From NCBI RefSeq assembly GCF_014779555.2, contig NZ_CP094357.1, positions 1,488,001 to 1,552,000 of the forward strand: a stretch of DNA of 64,000 bases, read 5' to 3'. Positions 48,413-56,266 of this stretch are shown piece after piece. The stretch comes from Lysobacter capsici (GTDB lineage Bacteria > Pseudomonadota > Gammaproteobacteria > Xanthomonadales > Xanthomonadaceae). Numbering within the stretch: the first letter of the stretch is position 1; each line of letters begins with the position of its first letter. The translations under genes and the position numbers were made by a program. The notes under the pieces are model-generated. The model was given only the letters and a program-made list of their open reading frames with translations, was not told where the DNA came from and made no database searches.

Positions 48413-48883
48413 TCAGGCAGGCGTGGCGGTGTCGCCGCGTAAATTCCGCAGGGCGACCCAGGCGCGCGCGGTCAGGATCTCGAACAGGCCGGCGCGCGCG
48501 GTGCGGCGGCCGAGCACCAGCAGCGCATGGTCGCGGGTGAGCAGCCAGCGCGCGTTCGCCGCCAGCGCCAGTTCGAGGAATTTCTGATCGTCCGGATCGG
48601 CGCAGCGGGGCAGGGCGACGGTCTGAGCATCGGCGTCGTGCGCCAGCACCCGCAGCCAGCGGTCGTAGTCGAGCAGGCTGCGTTCGCGCGCGGCCGGGTC
48701 GAGCTTCAATTGCGGATAGGTCAGCACGCGTTGCCATTCGGCGCGGCATTCGGTGTCGGTGACCGCTTCGATCGCGCCGCTATGCAAGGCTTCGAGCAAG
48801 GGCGCCAGATCCGGCGCCTGGAACGCGAACAGGTCCAGGCAGACATTGCTGTCGAGGACGATGCGCGGTGGCTGCGCGCTCAT
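48413..48883 (-). CDS. PIN-domain protein (COG1569-type putative toxin)
   Basis: This 156-residue PIN-fold nuclease-like protein has acidic residues in 'IVLDSNVCLDLF' (Asp11), 'AVTDTECRAEW', 'CADPDDQKFLELAL' and 'LTRDHALL', the arrangement of the 'putative toxin-antitoxin system toxin component, PIN family'. PIN toxins cleave RNA. No antitoxin gene adjoins it: upstream is a lipoprotein gene (22 bp away), downstream the AraC gene. Either an orphan or a non-toxic PIN protein. Confidence 0.85.
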   Translation of the reverse strand: MSAQPPRIVLDSNVCLDLFAFQAPDLAPLLEALHSGAIEAVTDTECRAEWQRVLTYPQLKLDPAARERSLLDYDRWLRVLAHDADAQTVALPRCADPDDQKFLELALAANARWLLTRDHALLVLGRRTARAGLFEILTARAWVALRNLRGDTATPA

Positions 48884-48905
48884 GCGCGGGCGGCCGTGGC
48901 GAGGC

Positions 48906-49646
48906 TCAAAGATCGTCCTCGCCGGGAAACGACACGCTGAGTTCTTCGACCCGCAGCAACTCGCCCTGCCTGGGGAACTTGGGATCGTCGCTGGCGTAGT
49001 CCGCGTCGCTGGACGGCACCGCGTCGGCTTGCATGGACGGGTCGGGCACTTGGCCCAGGCGCGCGCCGCGCATCACCGGATCGCCGTCGCGGCTGGCGAG
49101 CTTGCCGCCGTTCCAGTCGGTGATGGTGCCGCCGTAATCCCAGCCCATGCCGCTGAAGCGGATCGGTTTGCCGTTGAGCCGTACCAGTTCGCTCAGGCGC
49201 ATGCCCATGACGATGCCGTTGTCGAGGCGCCAGCGGGTGTCGGGTTCGCGCACGCTCACGAAAGCCAGGCCGCGTAGTTGCTGTTCGTCCTGGTAGTGCA
49301 GGACGGCGCGGCGAGTGGGGTCGTCGGCGAACAGGATCACGCCGCGGAATTCCTCGCCTTCGGGGCCGGGCATGTGGTCGTCGATGCGGACATTGGCGGC
49401 GCCGAATAGTTGCTTCAGGCGCTCGGGTCCGACATCGGGTGCGAGCGCGCCGGGCAGAACGTAATCGGACACCACTTGGGCCGCGGGTTCGGCCGCGATC
49501 GAAGGTGCGGCTTGCGCGGGTGCCGCAGGCGATGGCGTGGCCTTGACGGCAGGCGCGGGTTGCGGCGTCGCGGCCTGCCGCTCGCACGCGCCCAGCAGCG
49601 CGCACAGGCTCAGCGCGATCGCAGCGCGCGACGCGGCGAGGTTCAT
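48906..49646 (-). CDS. Lipoprotein of unknown function (second of a coupled pair)
   Basis: This 246-residue protein has lipobox 'LLGAC' (Cys21), an Ala/Pro-rich linker (about 25-60) and a globular domain with 'YVLPGALAPDVGPERLKQLF' and 'MGMRLSELVRLNGKPIRFSG', resembling periplasmic proteins that measure fold-stability around a conserved 'GxxxxxLxxLNGKPI' motif. The family is not recognised by name. Its ATG overlaps the stop of the upstream lipoprotein (ATGA), so the two are co-translated and probably work together in the cell envelope. Confidence 0.82.
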   Translation of the reverse strand: MNLAASRAAIALSLCALLGACERQAATPQPAPAVKATPSPAAPAQAAPSIAAEPAAQVVSDYVLPGALAPDVGPERLKQLFGAANVRIDDHMPGPEGEEFRGVILFADDPTRRAVLHYQDEQQLRGLAFVSVREPDTRWRLDNGIVMGMRLSELVRLNGKPIRFSGMGWDYGGTITDWNGGKLASRDGDPVMRGARLGQVPDPSMQADAVPSSDADYASDDPKFPRQGELLRVEELSVSFPGEDDL

Positions 49647-50374
49647 GGCTTGACTTCGCGAATATCGGCGCTGCCGATCCGCCACGCGCGCTGCGCGTCG
49701 CTGGCGCCGTCGACCACCGCGCGGCGCAGGGTGTAAGCGCCGACGTACTTGTGCTGACTGCCGTCGCGCTGGGTCGAGGCGATCGCGACCGGCACTTCGA
49801 TATAGCGCTGGCCGGCGCCGGCATCGATGCGACCGGGCGGCATCACTTCGACCGAGACGCCGGCGGTTTCGGCGAAACCGTCGGCGAACTGCTGCGGGGT
49901 CTGTCCGCTGGCGCGGCCGCCGTCGGACCACAGCGCGTAGGCGCGTTCGAAGTTCTTGCCGTTGATCGCGGCGTAGTAATCGCGGATCACGGCGACCGCG
50001 TCTTCGGCGCTGGGTTCGGCGGGCGTGGCCGGCGGCGCATTGGGATCGGCCGGCGCGGCGATCGGCAAGGTGCCGTCGACCGGCAGCGCGGCCGGGTCGG
50101 TGGGCTCGACCGGCGCGATCGGGTTGCCGTTTTCGTCCAGCGCCGGCGGCGCGTTCGGGTCGACCTCGGGCATGCCGATCTGGCCGGGGCCGGGGCGGTC
50201 GGGCATGCCGGTCACGCCGCCGCGGCTCGCGCCTTCGGGTGTCGGCAGGGATTGACCGGGCTCGCCTTCGCCGCCGCCGTCCGCGGCGGTGCCTTTGTCC
50301 TTGCAGCCCGTCATCAGCCACAGCGGACAGGTCAGGACGGCGATCAGGGCAATCAACGGGCGAGACGGGCGCAT
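49643..50374 (-). CDS. Lipoprotein of unknown function (first of a coupled pair)
   Basis: This 243-residue protein has lipobox 'LMTGC' (Cys24), then about 100 residues rich in Pro, Gly and Asp ('MPDRPGPGQIGMPEVDPNAP'), then a compact domain 'AVIRDYYAAINGKNFERAYA' that looks like an NTF2/SnoaL-type fold. The function is unknown. It is followed by the second lipoprotein gene with an ATGA overlap and then by the PIN gene. The low-complexity linker suggests it spans periplasm or peptidoglycan. Confidence 0.82.
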   Translation of the reverse strand: MRPSRPLIALIAVLTCPLWLMTGCKDKGTAADGGGEGEPGQSLPTPEGASRGGVTGMPDRPGPGQIGMPEVDPNAPPALDENGNPIAPVEPTDPAALPVDGTLPIAAPADPNAPPATPAEPSAEDAVAVIRDYYAAINGKNFERAYALWSDGGRASGQTPQQFADGFAETAGVSVEVMPPGRIDAGAGQRYIEVPVAIASTQRDGSQHKYVGAYTLRRAVVDGASDAQRAWRIGSADIREVKP

Positions 50375-50634
50375 GGCGGAGTCCGAGGCGGTTGGGAGCG
50401 CGATCGGTTTCGATCATGCCTGTTCGATCAGGCCGGCGCGCGATCGAACGAGTGTATAGGCGTAACCGCGATGTCGGCGACGTGCCGGAAGTTGCTGGCT
50501 GGGGGCGGCTCAGTTAGATGGATGTGGGCTGACTTGGGGGGATTGGGTCGCGGCGGGATTCGAGCTTGGGAGCGGCGGAGGGTGTTTGGGTGTGTGGCCG
50601 GGGCTTGCGTCGGTGCTTGGTGAAGATAAAGAGC

Positions 50635-50712
50635 AAAAGCAAAAGCAAAAGCAAAAGCAAAAGCGAAAGCAAAAGCGAAAGCGAAAGCAAAAGCGAAAGC
50701 AAAAGCAAAAGC
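50635..50712. repeat. Hexanucleotide minisatellite (AAAAGC/GAAAGC)13
   Basis: Thirteen uninterrupted 6-bp units, AAAAGC or GAAAGC, run directly into the left inverted arm of the element at 50706. The AT-rich, purine-only strand is strikingly unlike the surrounding DNA. No coding role is evident; in one frame it reads as Lys-Ser/Glu-Ser repeats. Confidence 0.92.
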
Positions 50713-50947
50713 GAATCCCCCCTGCCCCCCTTTTCCAAAGGGGGGAACAGCAAGAGCGGGGCGCTGCGCATCGCGTCAACGGATCGAGCCAGAGAGTCGA
50801 GTCAGAGAATCGAGCTAGAGAATCGAGCAAGGGAGTCGAGCAAGGGAGTCGAGCCGACAGATCGAATCTGATCGCGACCTCGGACCCACCTTCCCGCAGT
50901 TGCTTTTCCCCCCTTTGGAAAAGGGGGGCAGGGGGGATTCGCTTTTG
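50706..50947. repeat. MITE-like element with perfect 42-bp terminal inverted repeats (family E)
   Basis: The ends 50706-50747 and 50906-50947 are exact inverted copies, each containing blocks of six C or G, TTTTCCAAA and GCGAATC. The 242-bp unit holds no gene, only a 13-bp tandem repeat. A single related arm lies at 19551-19592. No transposase is visible, so it could be a non-autonomous element or a large hairpin. Confidence 0.85.
50791..50855. repeat. 13-bp minisatellite inside the family E element
   Basis: Five 13-bp units of the form AGRGARTCGAGCN are followed by a decayed sixth. They lie between the inverted arms of the 50706-50947 element. Confidence 0.85.
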
Positions 50948-50984
50948 CCTTGCGCTTTTACGACCACACAATCAAGCGCACAAC

Positions 50985-51512
50985 TCAGCGCAACACCACC
51001 GCGATCGACACCCCGATCAATTCCCAACGCCGATCCACCGGATTGCGCTTCATCCGATACCAACCCTTGTAACGGCGGTTTTCGCCATCCTGCAGGCTCA
51101 CCCGCAGGTCGACCGGAATTTCCAGCAGCTCAGGCTGGGGTTCCTGATCGATCTGCTTGGGCGTGTCGTTTTCGATGCGGATCGCGCGCAGGTTGTCGAG
51201 CGCGCGCAGGTCGGCTTCTTCGTTGCCGCGCGGCAGGCGCTGGTAGGCCCAGTGCTTGTCGGCTTCCTCGCGTTTGCCGCTGCCGAGTTTCTGCAGGTAC
51301 TGGTGAAGTTCGTTGACCGCGTCGGTCATCGCGTCCAGGCGCTGCTGGCTTTGCGCCTGGGCGCGCTGCGCGGCGGCCGCCTGGGCGCGGGTTTGCGCGT
51401 CGTCGGGCGCTGGCGCCGCGGGCGGCGCGACCGCGACGTCCGGGTCGGGTTGGCGTTGGCAGGAGCAGCCGACGAAGCTCAATGCGAGCAGGGCGGGGAT
51501 CAGCAGGCGCAT
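50985..51512 (-). CDS. Lipoprotein of unknown function
   Basis: This 175-residue protein has lipobox 'SFVGC' (Cys16), an Ala/Gln-rich helical stretch (about 35-65), then 'AVNELHQYLQKLGSGKREEA' and a C-terminal domain 'RRYKGWYRMKRNPVDRRWEL' shared in type with the small lipoproteins upstream. The family is not recognised. It stands between the MITE-like element and a gap before the DUF533 gene. Envelope location is clear from the signal; function is not. Confidence 0.78.
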   Translation of the reverse strand: MRLLIPALLALSFVGCSCQRQPDPDVAVAPPAAPAPDDAQTRAQAAAAQRAQAQSQQRLDAMTDAVNELHQYLQKLGSGKREEADKHWAYQRLPRGNEEADLRALDNLRAIRIENDTPKQIDQEPQPELLEIPVDLRVSLQDGENRRYKGWYRMKRNPVDRRWELIGVSIAVVLR

Positions 51513-51712
51513 CGGCGAAGTCCATTCAACCCGGCTGCACGATTACAGCCGCAGGCGATGCTAGCGTCTGCAGGCCGCGTGCGGGAAGCCGCGGCGGCAC
51601 GGCTGGGCCTGAAGCGGATGCGGCGTCGCAAAAGCGGCCGTGGGCGCGGCGATCGTCATCGGGTCGACGGCGACGATGCCGGTGCCGGATCGGTTCTGGG
51701 TACTGACGCGAT

Positions 51713-51745
51713 CGCATGCGTCCGCCCGCGGCGCGGACGCATGCG
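51713..51745. other. Strong hairpin downstream of the DUF533 gene
   Basis: A perfect 13-bp stem (51713-51725 and 51733-51745, CGCATGCGTCCGC and its inverse) with a 7-base loop, 33 bp past the DUF533 stop. No T run follows on either strand, so it is probably not a classical terminator. The surrounding 266-bp gap holds no gene. Confidence 0.55.
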
Positions 51746-51778
51746 ACGGCATTAGGCTAGAGCGAGCGCCCGCGCCGG

Positions 51779-52495
51779 TCAGGCCTGCGCGTCGCGCAGC
51801 TGCTGTTCCAGACGGGCCTTCAAGGCATCGTCGATCTTGAGCTGGCGCGCCAGTTCGTCCAGATACGCGCGCTCCATATAGGTCTGATCGTCGGTCGCGA
51901 GCAGGCTGGCCAGGTACATCTCCGCGCCGATCTCCGGGGTGGTCGCGGCGCGCGCGACTTCGGCCGGGTCCAGCGGCTTTTCCAGTTCGTCGTGCAGCCA
52001 GCGGCGCAGTTCCGGATCGCCGTCGATGCGGGTGAATTCGCCCTCGATCACTTCGCGCTCGCGCGCGTCGATGTGGCCGTCGGCCTTGGACGCGGCGACC
52101 AGCGCCTTGAGAATAGCCTGGCTGTGCAGCTCGGCCTGCGGCGGCGGCAGGCGATCGACCGTCTGCGGCTCGGCCGTGCTGTCGCCCTGCTGACGGCGGT
52201 AGTCGCCATAGGCCTTGTAGGCGAGCACGCCGACCGCGGCGACGCCGCCGTACAAGGCGATCTTGCCGGCGTGCTTGCGCAGTTTCTTGTTGCCCAGCAA
52301 CAGGCCCAATGCGCCGCCGGTCAGTGCGCCCTTGCCGAAGTCGGCATTGAGTAGACCGCGTTTTTCCTCTTTCTTCTCGTCGCCTTGGTAACGCACCGGC
52401 GGCTTGCCGCCGCCGAGCAGGCCGTCCAGGCCGCCTGCGCCGAGGCTGTTCTGCGCGGTCTTCAACAACTGGTCGAGAAAGCCATGGGTCTTCAT
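51779..52495 (-). CDS. DUF533 (TerB-like) inner-membrane protein
   Basis: This 238-residue protein has a glycine-rich N-terminal part with a hydrophobic stretch ('KGALTGGALGLLLGNKKL', 'IALYGGVAAVGVLAYKAYG') and a C-terminal helical TerB-like domain ('ALVAASKADGHIDAREREVI', 'EMYLASLLATDDQTYMERAY'). DUF533/YebE proteins are often induced by envelope stress; the molecular role is unknown. It starts at ATG 52495 and is apparently monocistronic. Confidence 0.9.
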   Translation of the reverse strand: MKTHGFLDQLLKTAQNSLGAGGLDGLLGGGKPPVRYQGDEKKEEKRGLLNADFGKGALTGGALGLLLGNKKLRKHAGKIALYGGVAAVGVLAYKAYGDYRRQQGDSTAEPQTVDRLPPPQAELHSQAILKALVAASKADGHIDAREREVIEGEFTRIDGDPELRRWLHDELEKPLDPAEVARAATTPEIGAEMYLASLLATDDQTYMERAYLDELARQLKIDDALKARLEQQLRDAQA

Positions 52496-52672
52496 GCGGT
52501 TCGCTCCGTAGCGAGGTCGTGATCGAGGTCGTGATCAAACGACCTATGGGCCACGACGCCGGCCTTCAAGGCGGGCACGGCCGGCGACGCCTCGCCACAG
52601 CGTTGACGTACATCCGCGATTCAAGCTCGCGCGATGCGGCTGATCGCCCTGGCTTGATCCACCGCGCGCGCC

Positions 52673-53329
52673 TCAGCCGCGTTGCTGCACCGCAAGACGC
52701 AGACCGAGCGCGATGAACACGCTGCCGGTCAGGCGCTCCTTCCAGCGGCCGCCGCCGGTGGCGAAACGGCGGCCGAAGCGGCCGACCGCGAAGCTCAGCA
52801 TCAGGCTGTTGAGCATGCCGATCATCGACAGCAACGCGCCGAGCACCAGGAACTGCAACCACACCATGCCGCGCTCGGGATGCACGAACTGCGGCAGGAA
52901 AGCGAGGAAGAACAAGGCGATTTTGGGATTGAGCACGCCGGTCACGACCGAACGCAGATAGACATGGCGGGCCGACACGCGCGCCGTCGCCGGCAAGGCC
53001 TCGGCGACCGGCTCGGCCGTCGCGTCGGCCGGCGCCGGCGCCGGCGCGCTGCGCCATGCCTTGATCCCGAGCCAGATCAGATATGCCGCGCCGGCGTACT
53101 TGAGCACTTCGAAGGCCAGCGCCGAGGTCGCCAGCAACGCCGACAGCCCGAGCCCGGCGGCGAGCGCGTGGATCAGTGTCGCCGTTTCCAGCCCGAACGC
53201 GGCCTGCACCCCGCGCGCGGTCCCGCCGGCTGCGCTCTGGGCGATGATCCAGGCGGTGCCGGGGCCGGGAATGAACACCAGCACGGCGGCGGCGATCAGG
53301 TAGGCGGTAAGGGTGGCGGTGTCGAACAT
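52673..53329 (-). CDS. LysE/RhtB-family exporter
   Basis: This 218-residue inner-membrane protein of the LysE superfamily has 'FIPGPGTAWIIAQSAAGGTA' (the family PGP motif), five to six membrane helices and 'GVLNPKIALFFLAFLPQFV', also diagnostic. It would export an amino acid or related metabolite. The middle cytoplasmic loop is extended and Ala/Pro-rich. Start at ATG 53329. Regulator not obvious. Confidence 0.92.
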   Translation of the reverse strand: MFDTATLTAYLIAAAVLVFIPGPGTAWIIAQSAAGGTARGVQAAFGLETATLIHALAAGLGLSALLATSALAFEVLKYAGAAYLIWLGIKAWRSAPAPAPADATAEPVAEALPATARVSARHVYLRSVVTGVLNPKIALFFLAFLPQFVHPERGMVWLQFLVLGALLSMIGMLNSLMLSFAVGRFGRRFATGGGRWKERLTGSVFIALGLRLAVQQRG

Positions 53330-53535
53330 GGCGGCGGCGGGCGAGGGACAGGACCGCAGTCTGCGCCGCCGCGATGGCAGCCGCCAAGTCCCGCGCGATC
53401 GCATCGGCGCGAGTGGGTGTTGCGCGTTTGCGTCGAGGTCGACCCGGTTGTCCCGATGACGTCGGGCGCGAGGCGATGATCAGGCCGAATGCTCGGGCGT
53501 GGATCGGCCTTAGAGATTGTTTCGATCGAGCAGGC

Positions 53536-53910
53536 CTATGCCGGCGACTGACTCTGGATCTTCTCGATCGCCGACACGAAGGCCTCGGTGCCGGGCCACT
53601 GACCGATCCGTCCGAGCTTCTTGCTTCCGCGGAACACCAGGAACGCCGGAATGCCATGCAGGCCGAAACGCGTGCCCATCGCCGGATCTTCGTAGACGTT
53701 GTCGTGCAGCCACTCCACGTCCGGCCAGCTGAAGCGCTCCTGCGCGAGCAGCATCTGGCCCTTGGCGACGTCGCAGTTCGGACAGTCCTTGCCCCACAGG
53801 AACAGGATGCGCAGATGGCCGTCGTCGGGCAGGAATTCGTCCAGCCGCGCTTCGCGCACCAGCTTCATCGGAAACTGCCAGAAGAACCGCGGGTGGGTGG
53901 TTTCGGTCAC
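53536..53910 (-). CDS. Thioredoxin-family protein
   Basis: This 124-residue thioredoxin-fold protein has 'GKDCPNCDVAK' (CPNC active site, Cys43/Cys46) and the cis-proline in 'LHGIPAFLVF'. It has no signal peptide, so it is cytoplasmic. The CPNC motif differs from the CGPC of classical thioredoxin and suggests a shifted redox potential. The start is a GTG at 53910; an ATG at residue 15 would remove conserved sequence. It stands alone between the LysE exporter and the MscS channel. Confidence 0.88.
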   Translation of the reverse strand: MTETTHPRFFWQFPMKLVREARLDEFLPDDGHLRILFLWGKDCPNCDVAKGQMLLAQERFSWPDVEWLHDNVYEDPAMGTRFGLHGIPAFLVFRGSKKLGRIGQWPGTEAFVSAIEKIQSQSPA

Positions 53911-54073
53911 CCGCGAATCCTACTCCCCGCACACGCCGCGCGGTGGCGGCCGATGCACCGTTCATCGCGACGCTGCGTTGCGATGGCGTAGTTCGGCCGT
54001 GTGCGTCGGCGGGGCGTGCCGGCGGCGCCGCGGGTTCATCGTGCCGCGATCGGCGCGAGCCCGATGCCGCCGA

Positions 54074-55327
54074 TCACTGCGCGACCAAGTGCACCGCGTT
54101 CTTGCGAAACGCCGCGAGCACCGCGTCGTAGGTGTCGGAGATGACATTGTGCTGGCCGTTTTCCGGGTCGTTGATCCAGAAGTGGCCGTCGAGCTGGATG
54201 CCCTTGTCGTTGACGCCGGTGATGTACATATGCGGCGGCGGTTGCTGCAGTACGCGCGGCTGCGCGGTCATCGCCTCGACGAACAGGGTGCGGGCCAGAT
54301 CGAGGTCGACGTCGCCCTTGACCAGCACCCCGCAGACCAGGCGCAGATTACGGTCGGACCAGGACTGGTTGACGATCACGTTGCTGGTCAGGCTGTCGTT
54401 GGGGACGATGGCCTCTTCGCCGTCGCGGGTGCGGATCATGGTGTAGCGCACGGTCATGCGGGTGACCCGGCCGACGATGTTGTTGGTCGCGATGTTGTCG
54501 CCGACCCGCACGGATTGTTCGAACAGCACGATCAGGCCGCTGATGTAGCTCGCGGCGAGCCGTTGCAGGCCCAGGCCCAGGCCGATGCCGAGCGCGCCGC
54601 TGAACGCGGCCAGCGCGGTGAGGTTGATGCCGCTGATCGAGAAGATCACCGCGGTCGCGGTGATCCACACCGCCACGCTGAAGATCCGCGATAGCGCCAG
54701 CACGAAATTGGGCTGCAAGGTGCGGCTGCGGCGCAGCAGGTTGGTGATGGTCTTGTCGCCCCACAGCGCGATGATCGCGATCACCACGCCGACCACCAGG
54801 CCCCTGACCACGCCCTCGCTGGACAGGTTGATGCCGCCGAAGCTGAGCTTGGCCGAATACAGCTTGGCGATCAGCGCGCTGCGGTCCTTGAACACGGCGA
54901 ACACCACGGCCAGCCACGACACCACCGTGGCCAGTCGCAGCATGACCCGCAGCAGCATGGTCGGGCGGAACAGCAGCTCCACCACCGCGCCGATCACGCG
55001 GATGATCACGAACAGGAACAGCAAGGTGCCGGCCAGGCCGATCAGCGGATTGTCGAAGCTGCCGCCGATCAGGCTGATCGCGCCCAGGCTCAGCAGCATG
55101 ATCAGCGGCATGCACAGGTATTCGACCAGGATCAGCAGGACCGGGCGCTGATGGCCCAGCTTGAGTTTGATCTTGCGCGTGACCAGCACCGCGACCGTCA
55201 GCGCGGCGAGCAGCACCAGCACGGTGACGATCAGGTCGGTCGGATTGGACACCACGTCCAGGGCATCGGACACGATCTCGGCCAGTTCGGGGTCGGTCTC
55301 GAGGGAGGGCTTGGCGTTGACGGTCAT
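54074..55327 (-). CDS. MscS-family mechanosensitive channel
   Basis: This 417-residue membrane protein has about five helices and the pore helix 'ALAAFSGALGIGLGLGLQRL', then the MscS cytoplasmic domain: 'LIVLFEQSVRVGDNI' and 'VRYTMIRTRDGEEAIVPNDS', and a final alpha/beta part. Such channels release solutes on hypo-osmotic shock. It is longer than E. coli MscS (286) because of extra N-terminal helices. Start at ATG 55327. Confidence 0.94.
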   Translation of the reverse strand: MTVNAKPSLETDPELAEIVSDALDVVSNPTDLIVTVLVLLAALTVAVLVTRKIKLKLGHQRPVLLILVEYLCMPLIMLLSLGAISLIGGSFDNPLIGLAGTLLFLFVIIRVIGAVVELLFRPTMLLRVMLRLATVVSWLAVVFAVFKDRSALIAKLYSAKLSFGGINLSSEGVVRGLVVGVVIAIIALWGDKTITNLLRRSRTLQPNFVLALSRIFSVAVWITATAVIFSISGINLTALAAFSGALGIGLGLGLQRLAASYISGLIVLFEQSVRVGDNIATNNIVGRVTRMTVRYTMIRTRDGEEAIVPNDSLTSNVIVNQSWSDRNLRLVCGVLVKGDVDLDLARTLFVEAMTAQPRVLQQPPPHMYITGVNDKGIQLDGHFWINDPENGQHNVISDTYDAVLAAFRKNAVHLVAQ

Positions 55328-55379
55328 CGGTTCGGTGGTCGGCGGATCGATCGGAGAGGGTGACAGGTCCGGGCGCGAA

Positions 55380-55847
55380 TCAATCGCGCGGTTCGCTGAG
55401 CTTGCGATCGCGGCGGCATTGGCTCAGGGGTTTGCCCTGCGAGGACACGATCCTGGTGATCAGCATTTGCGCACGATCGGTTTTGACCTTCATGCAGGCG
55501 CAGCCGTAACCGTAGCCGCGCGGGTCGCCTTCTCCTCCGGCCGGCACCCATTCCTTCTCGGCCCTGGGCGGCGGCCAGTCGCCGTCGGCCTGATGGCCGC
55601 CCTGTATCGCTATGGTCCATTCGCCGTCGCGATCGATCAGCCAGGCATTGCCGGGGCTTGGGTTGACGAACCACCCGCAGCGGTTCTCGACGGCCGGGCC
55701 CTTCGCAGCGGTTTTTCCCCAGACGGCGCCGGGCAGTACGACGAGCCAGAGCGTCAGGCAGGCGCCGAGGATCGCGCGCCGATGCGCGCTGCGTGGATCG
55801 CGCAGGTTCGGACGGGTCGGGCTGTGGCCGGGGGCGTTGTGCGGCAT
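55380..55847 (-). CDS. DUF4087 secreted protein
   Basis: This 155-residue exported protein has an N-terminal basic stretch, a hydrophobic signal ('LGACLTLWLVVLPGAVWG') and the DUF4087 core 'NRCGWFVNPSPGNAWLIDRD' with 'AIQGGHQADGDWPP' and 'YGYGCACMKVKTD'. The function of DUF4087 is unknown. AAGGA precedes the ATG at 55847. It lies 52 bp upstream of the MscS gene on the same strand. Confidence 0.87.
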   Translation of the reverse strand: MPHNAPGHSPTRPNLRDPRSAHRRAILGACLTLWLVVLPGAVWGKTAAKGPAVENRCGWFVNPSPGNAWLIDRDGEWTIAIQGGHQADGDWPPPRAEKEWVPAGGEGDPRGYGYGCACMKVKTDRAQMLITRIVSSQGKPLSQCRRDRKLSEPRD

Positions 55848-56266
55848 CGCGGTGTCCTTCGGGTCGATGTCTTTCGATGGTAACGAGGTAGGCGGCCGGG
55901 TGTGAGCCTGGCCATCGCGATTGTTCGGGCTGGAGTGTGATGGCGGGGGAAATGTCGTGGTGGGATTCGCGACGCGGCTGCGCGGCGAACTGAGCGCAGA
56001 GCGTCGAGGTTGAAGCCCCTCCCACAAAAGATCTGGCTGCGGCGTGGTGAGTGGTTATTGCGACGCGAGTGAGCCATTGGGTTCTCGCTGGGAGTCCGCA
56101 AGACCCATGGGCCGCCGAAAGGTTTGTTGTGGGCGGGGTTGAAACCCATTCCCCAAAAGATTGCGCGGGTATCGACGTCTTTAGTGGGGCGAATCCTCAG
56201 GCCCGATCGCCCGTCGCGGCGATCGGACCTGCACGGCAGCAGAACCCATGCCCTTGCCGCCAGACT
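55848..56266. other. Gap with degraded repeats
   Basis: About 420 bp between DUF4087 and the EF-G paralogue. Two fragments related to each other (56008-56040 with CCCCTCCCACAAAAGAT and 56130-56165 with CCCATTCCCCAAAAGATT) and to one at 29150-29166 are visible; they seem to be a further, poorly preserved repeat family. No gene. Confidence 0.5.

Noticed and set aside
50635-50855. Short tandem repeats as a possible CRISPR array
   Set aside because: Units are 6 and 13 bp without unique spacers, and no cas genes are near.
51713-51745. Strong hairpin as a terminator for the DUF533 gene
   Set aside because: No T run on either strand; kept only as a structured element.
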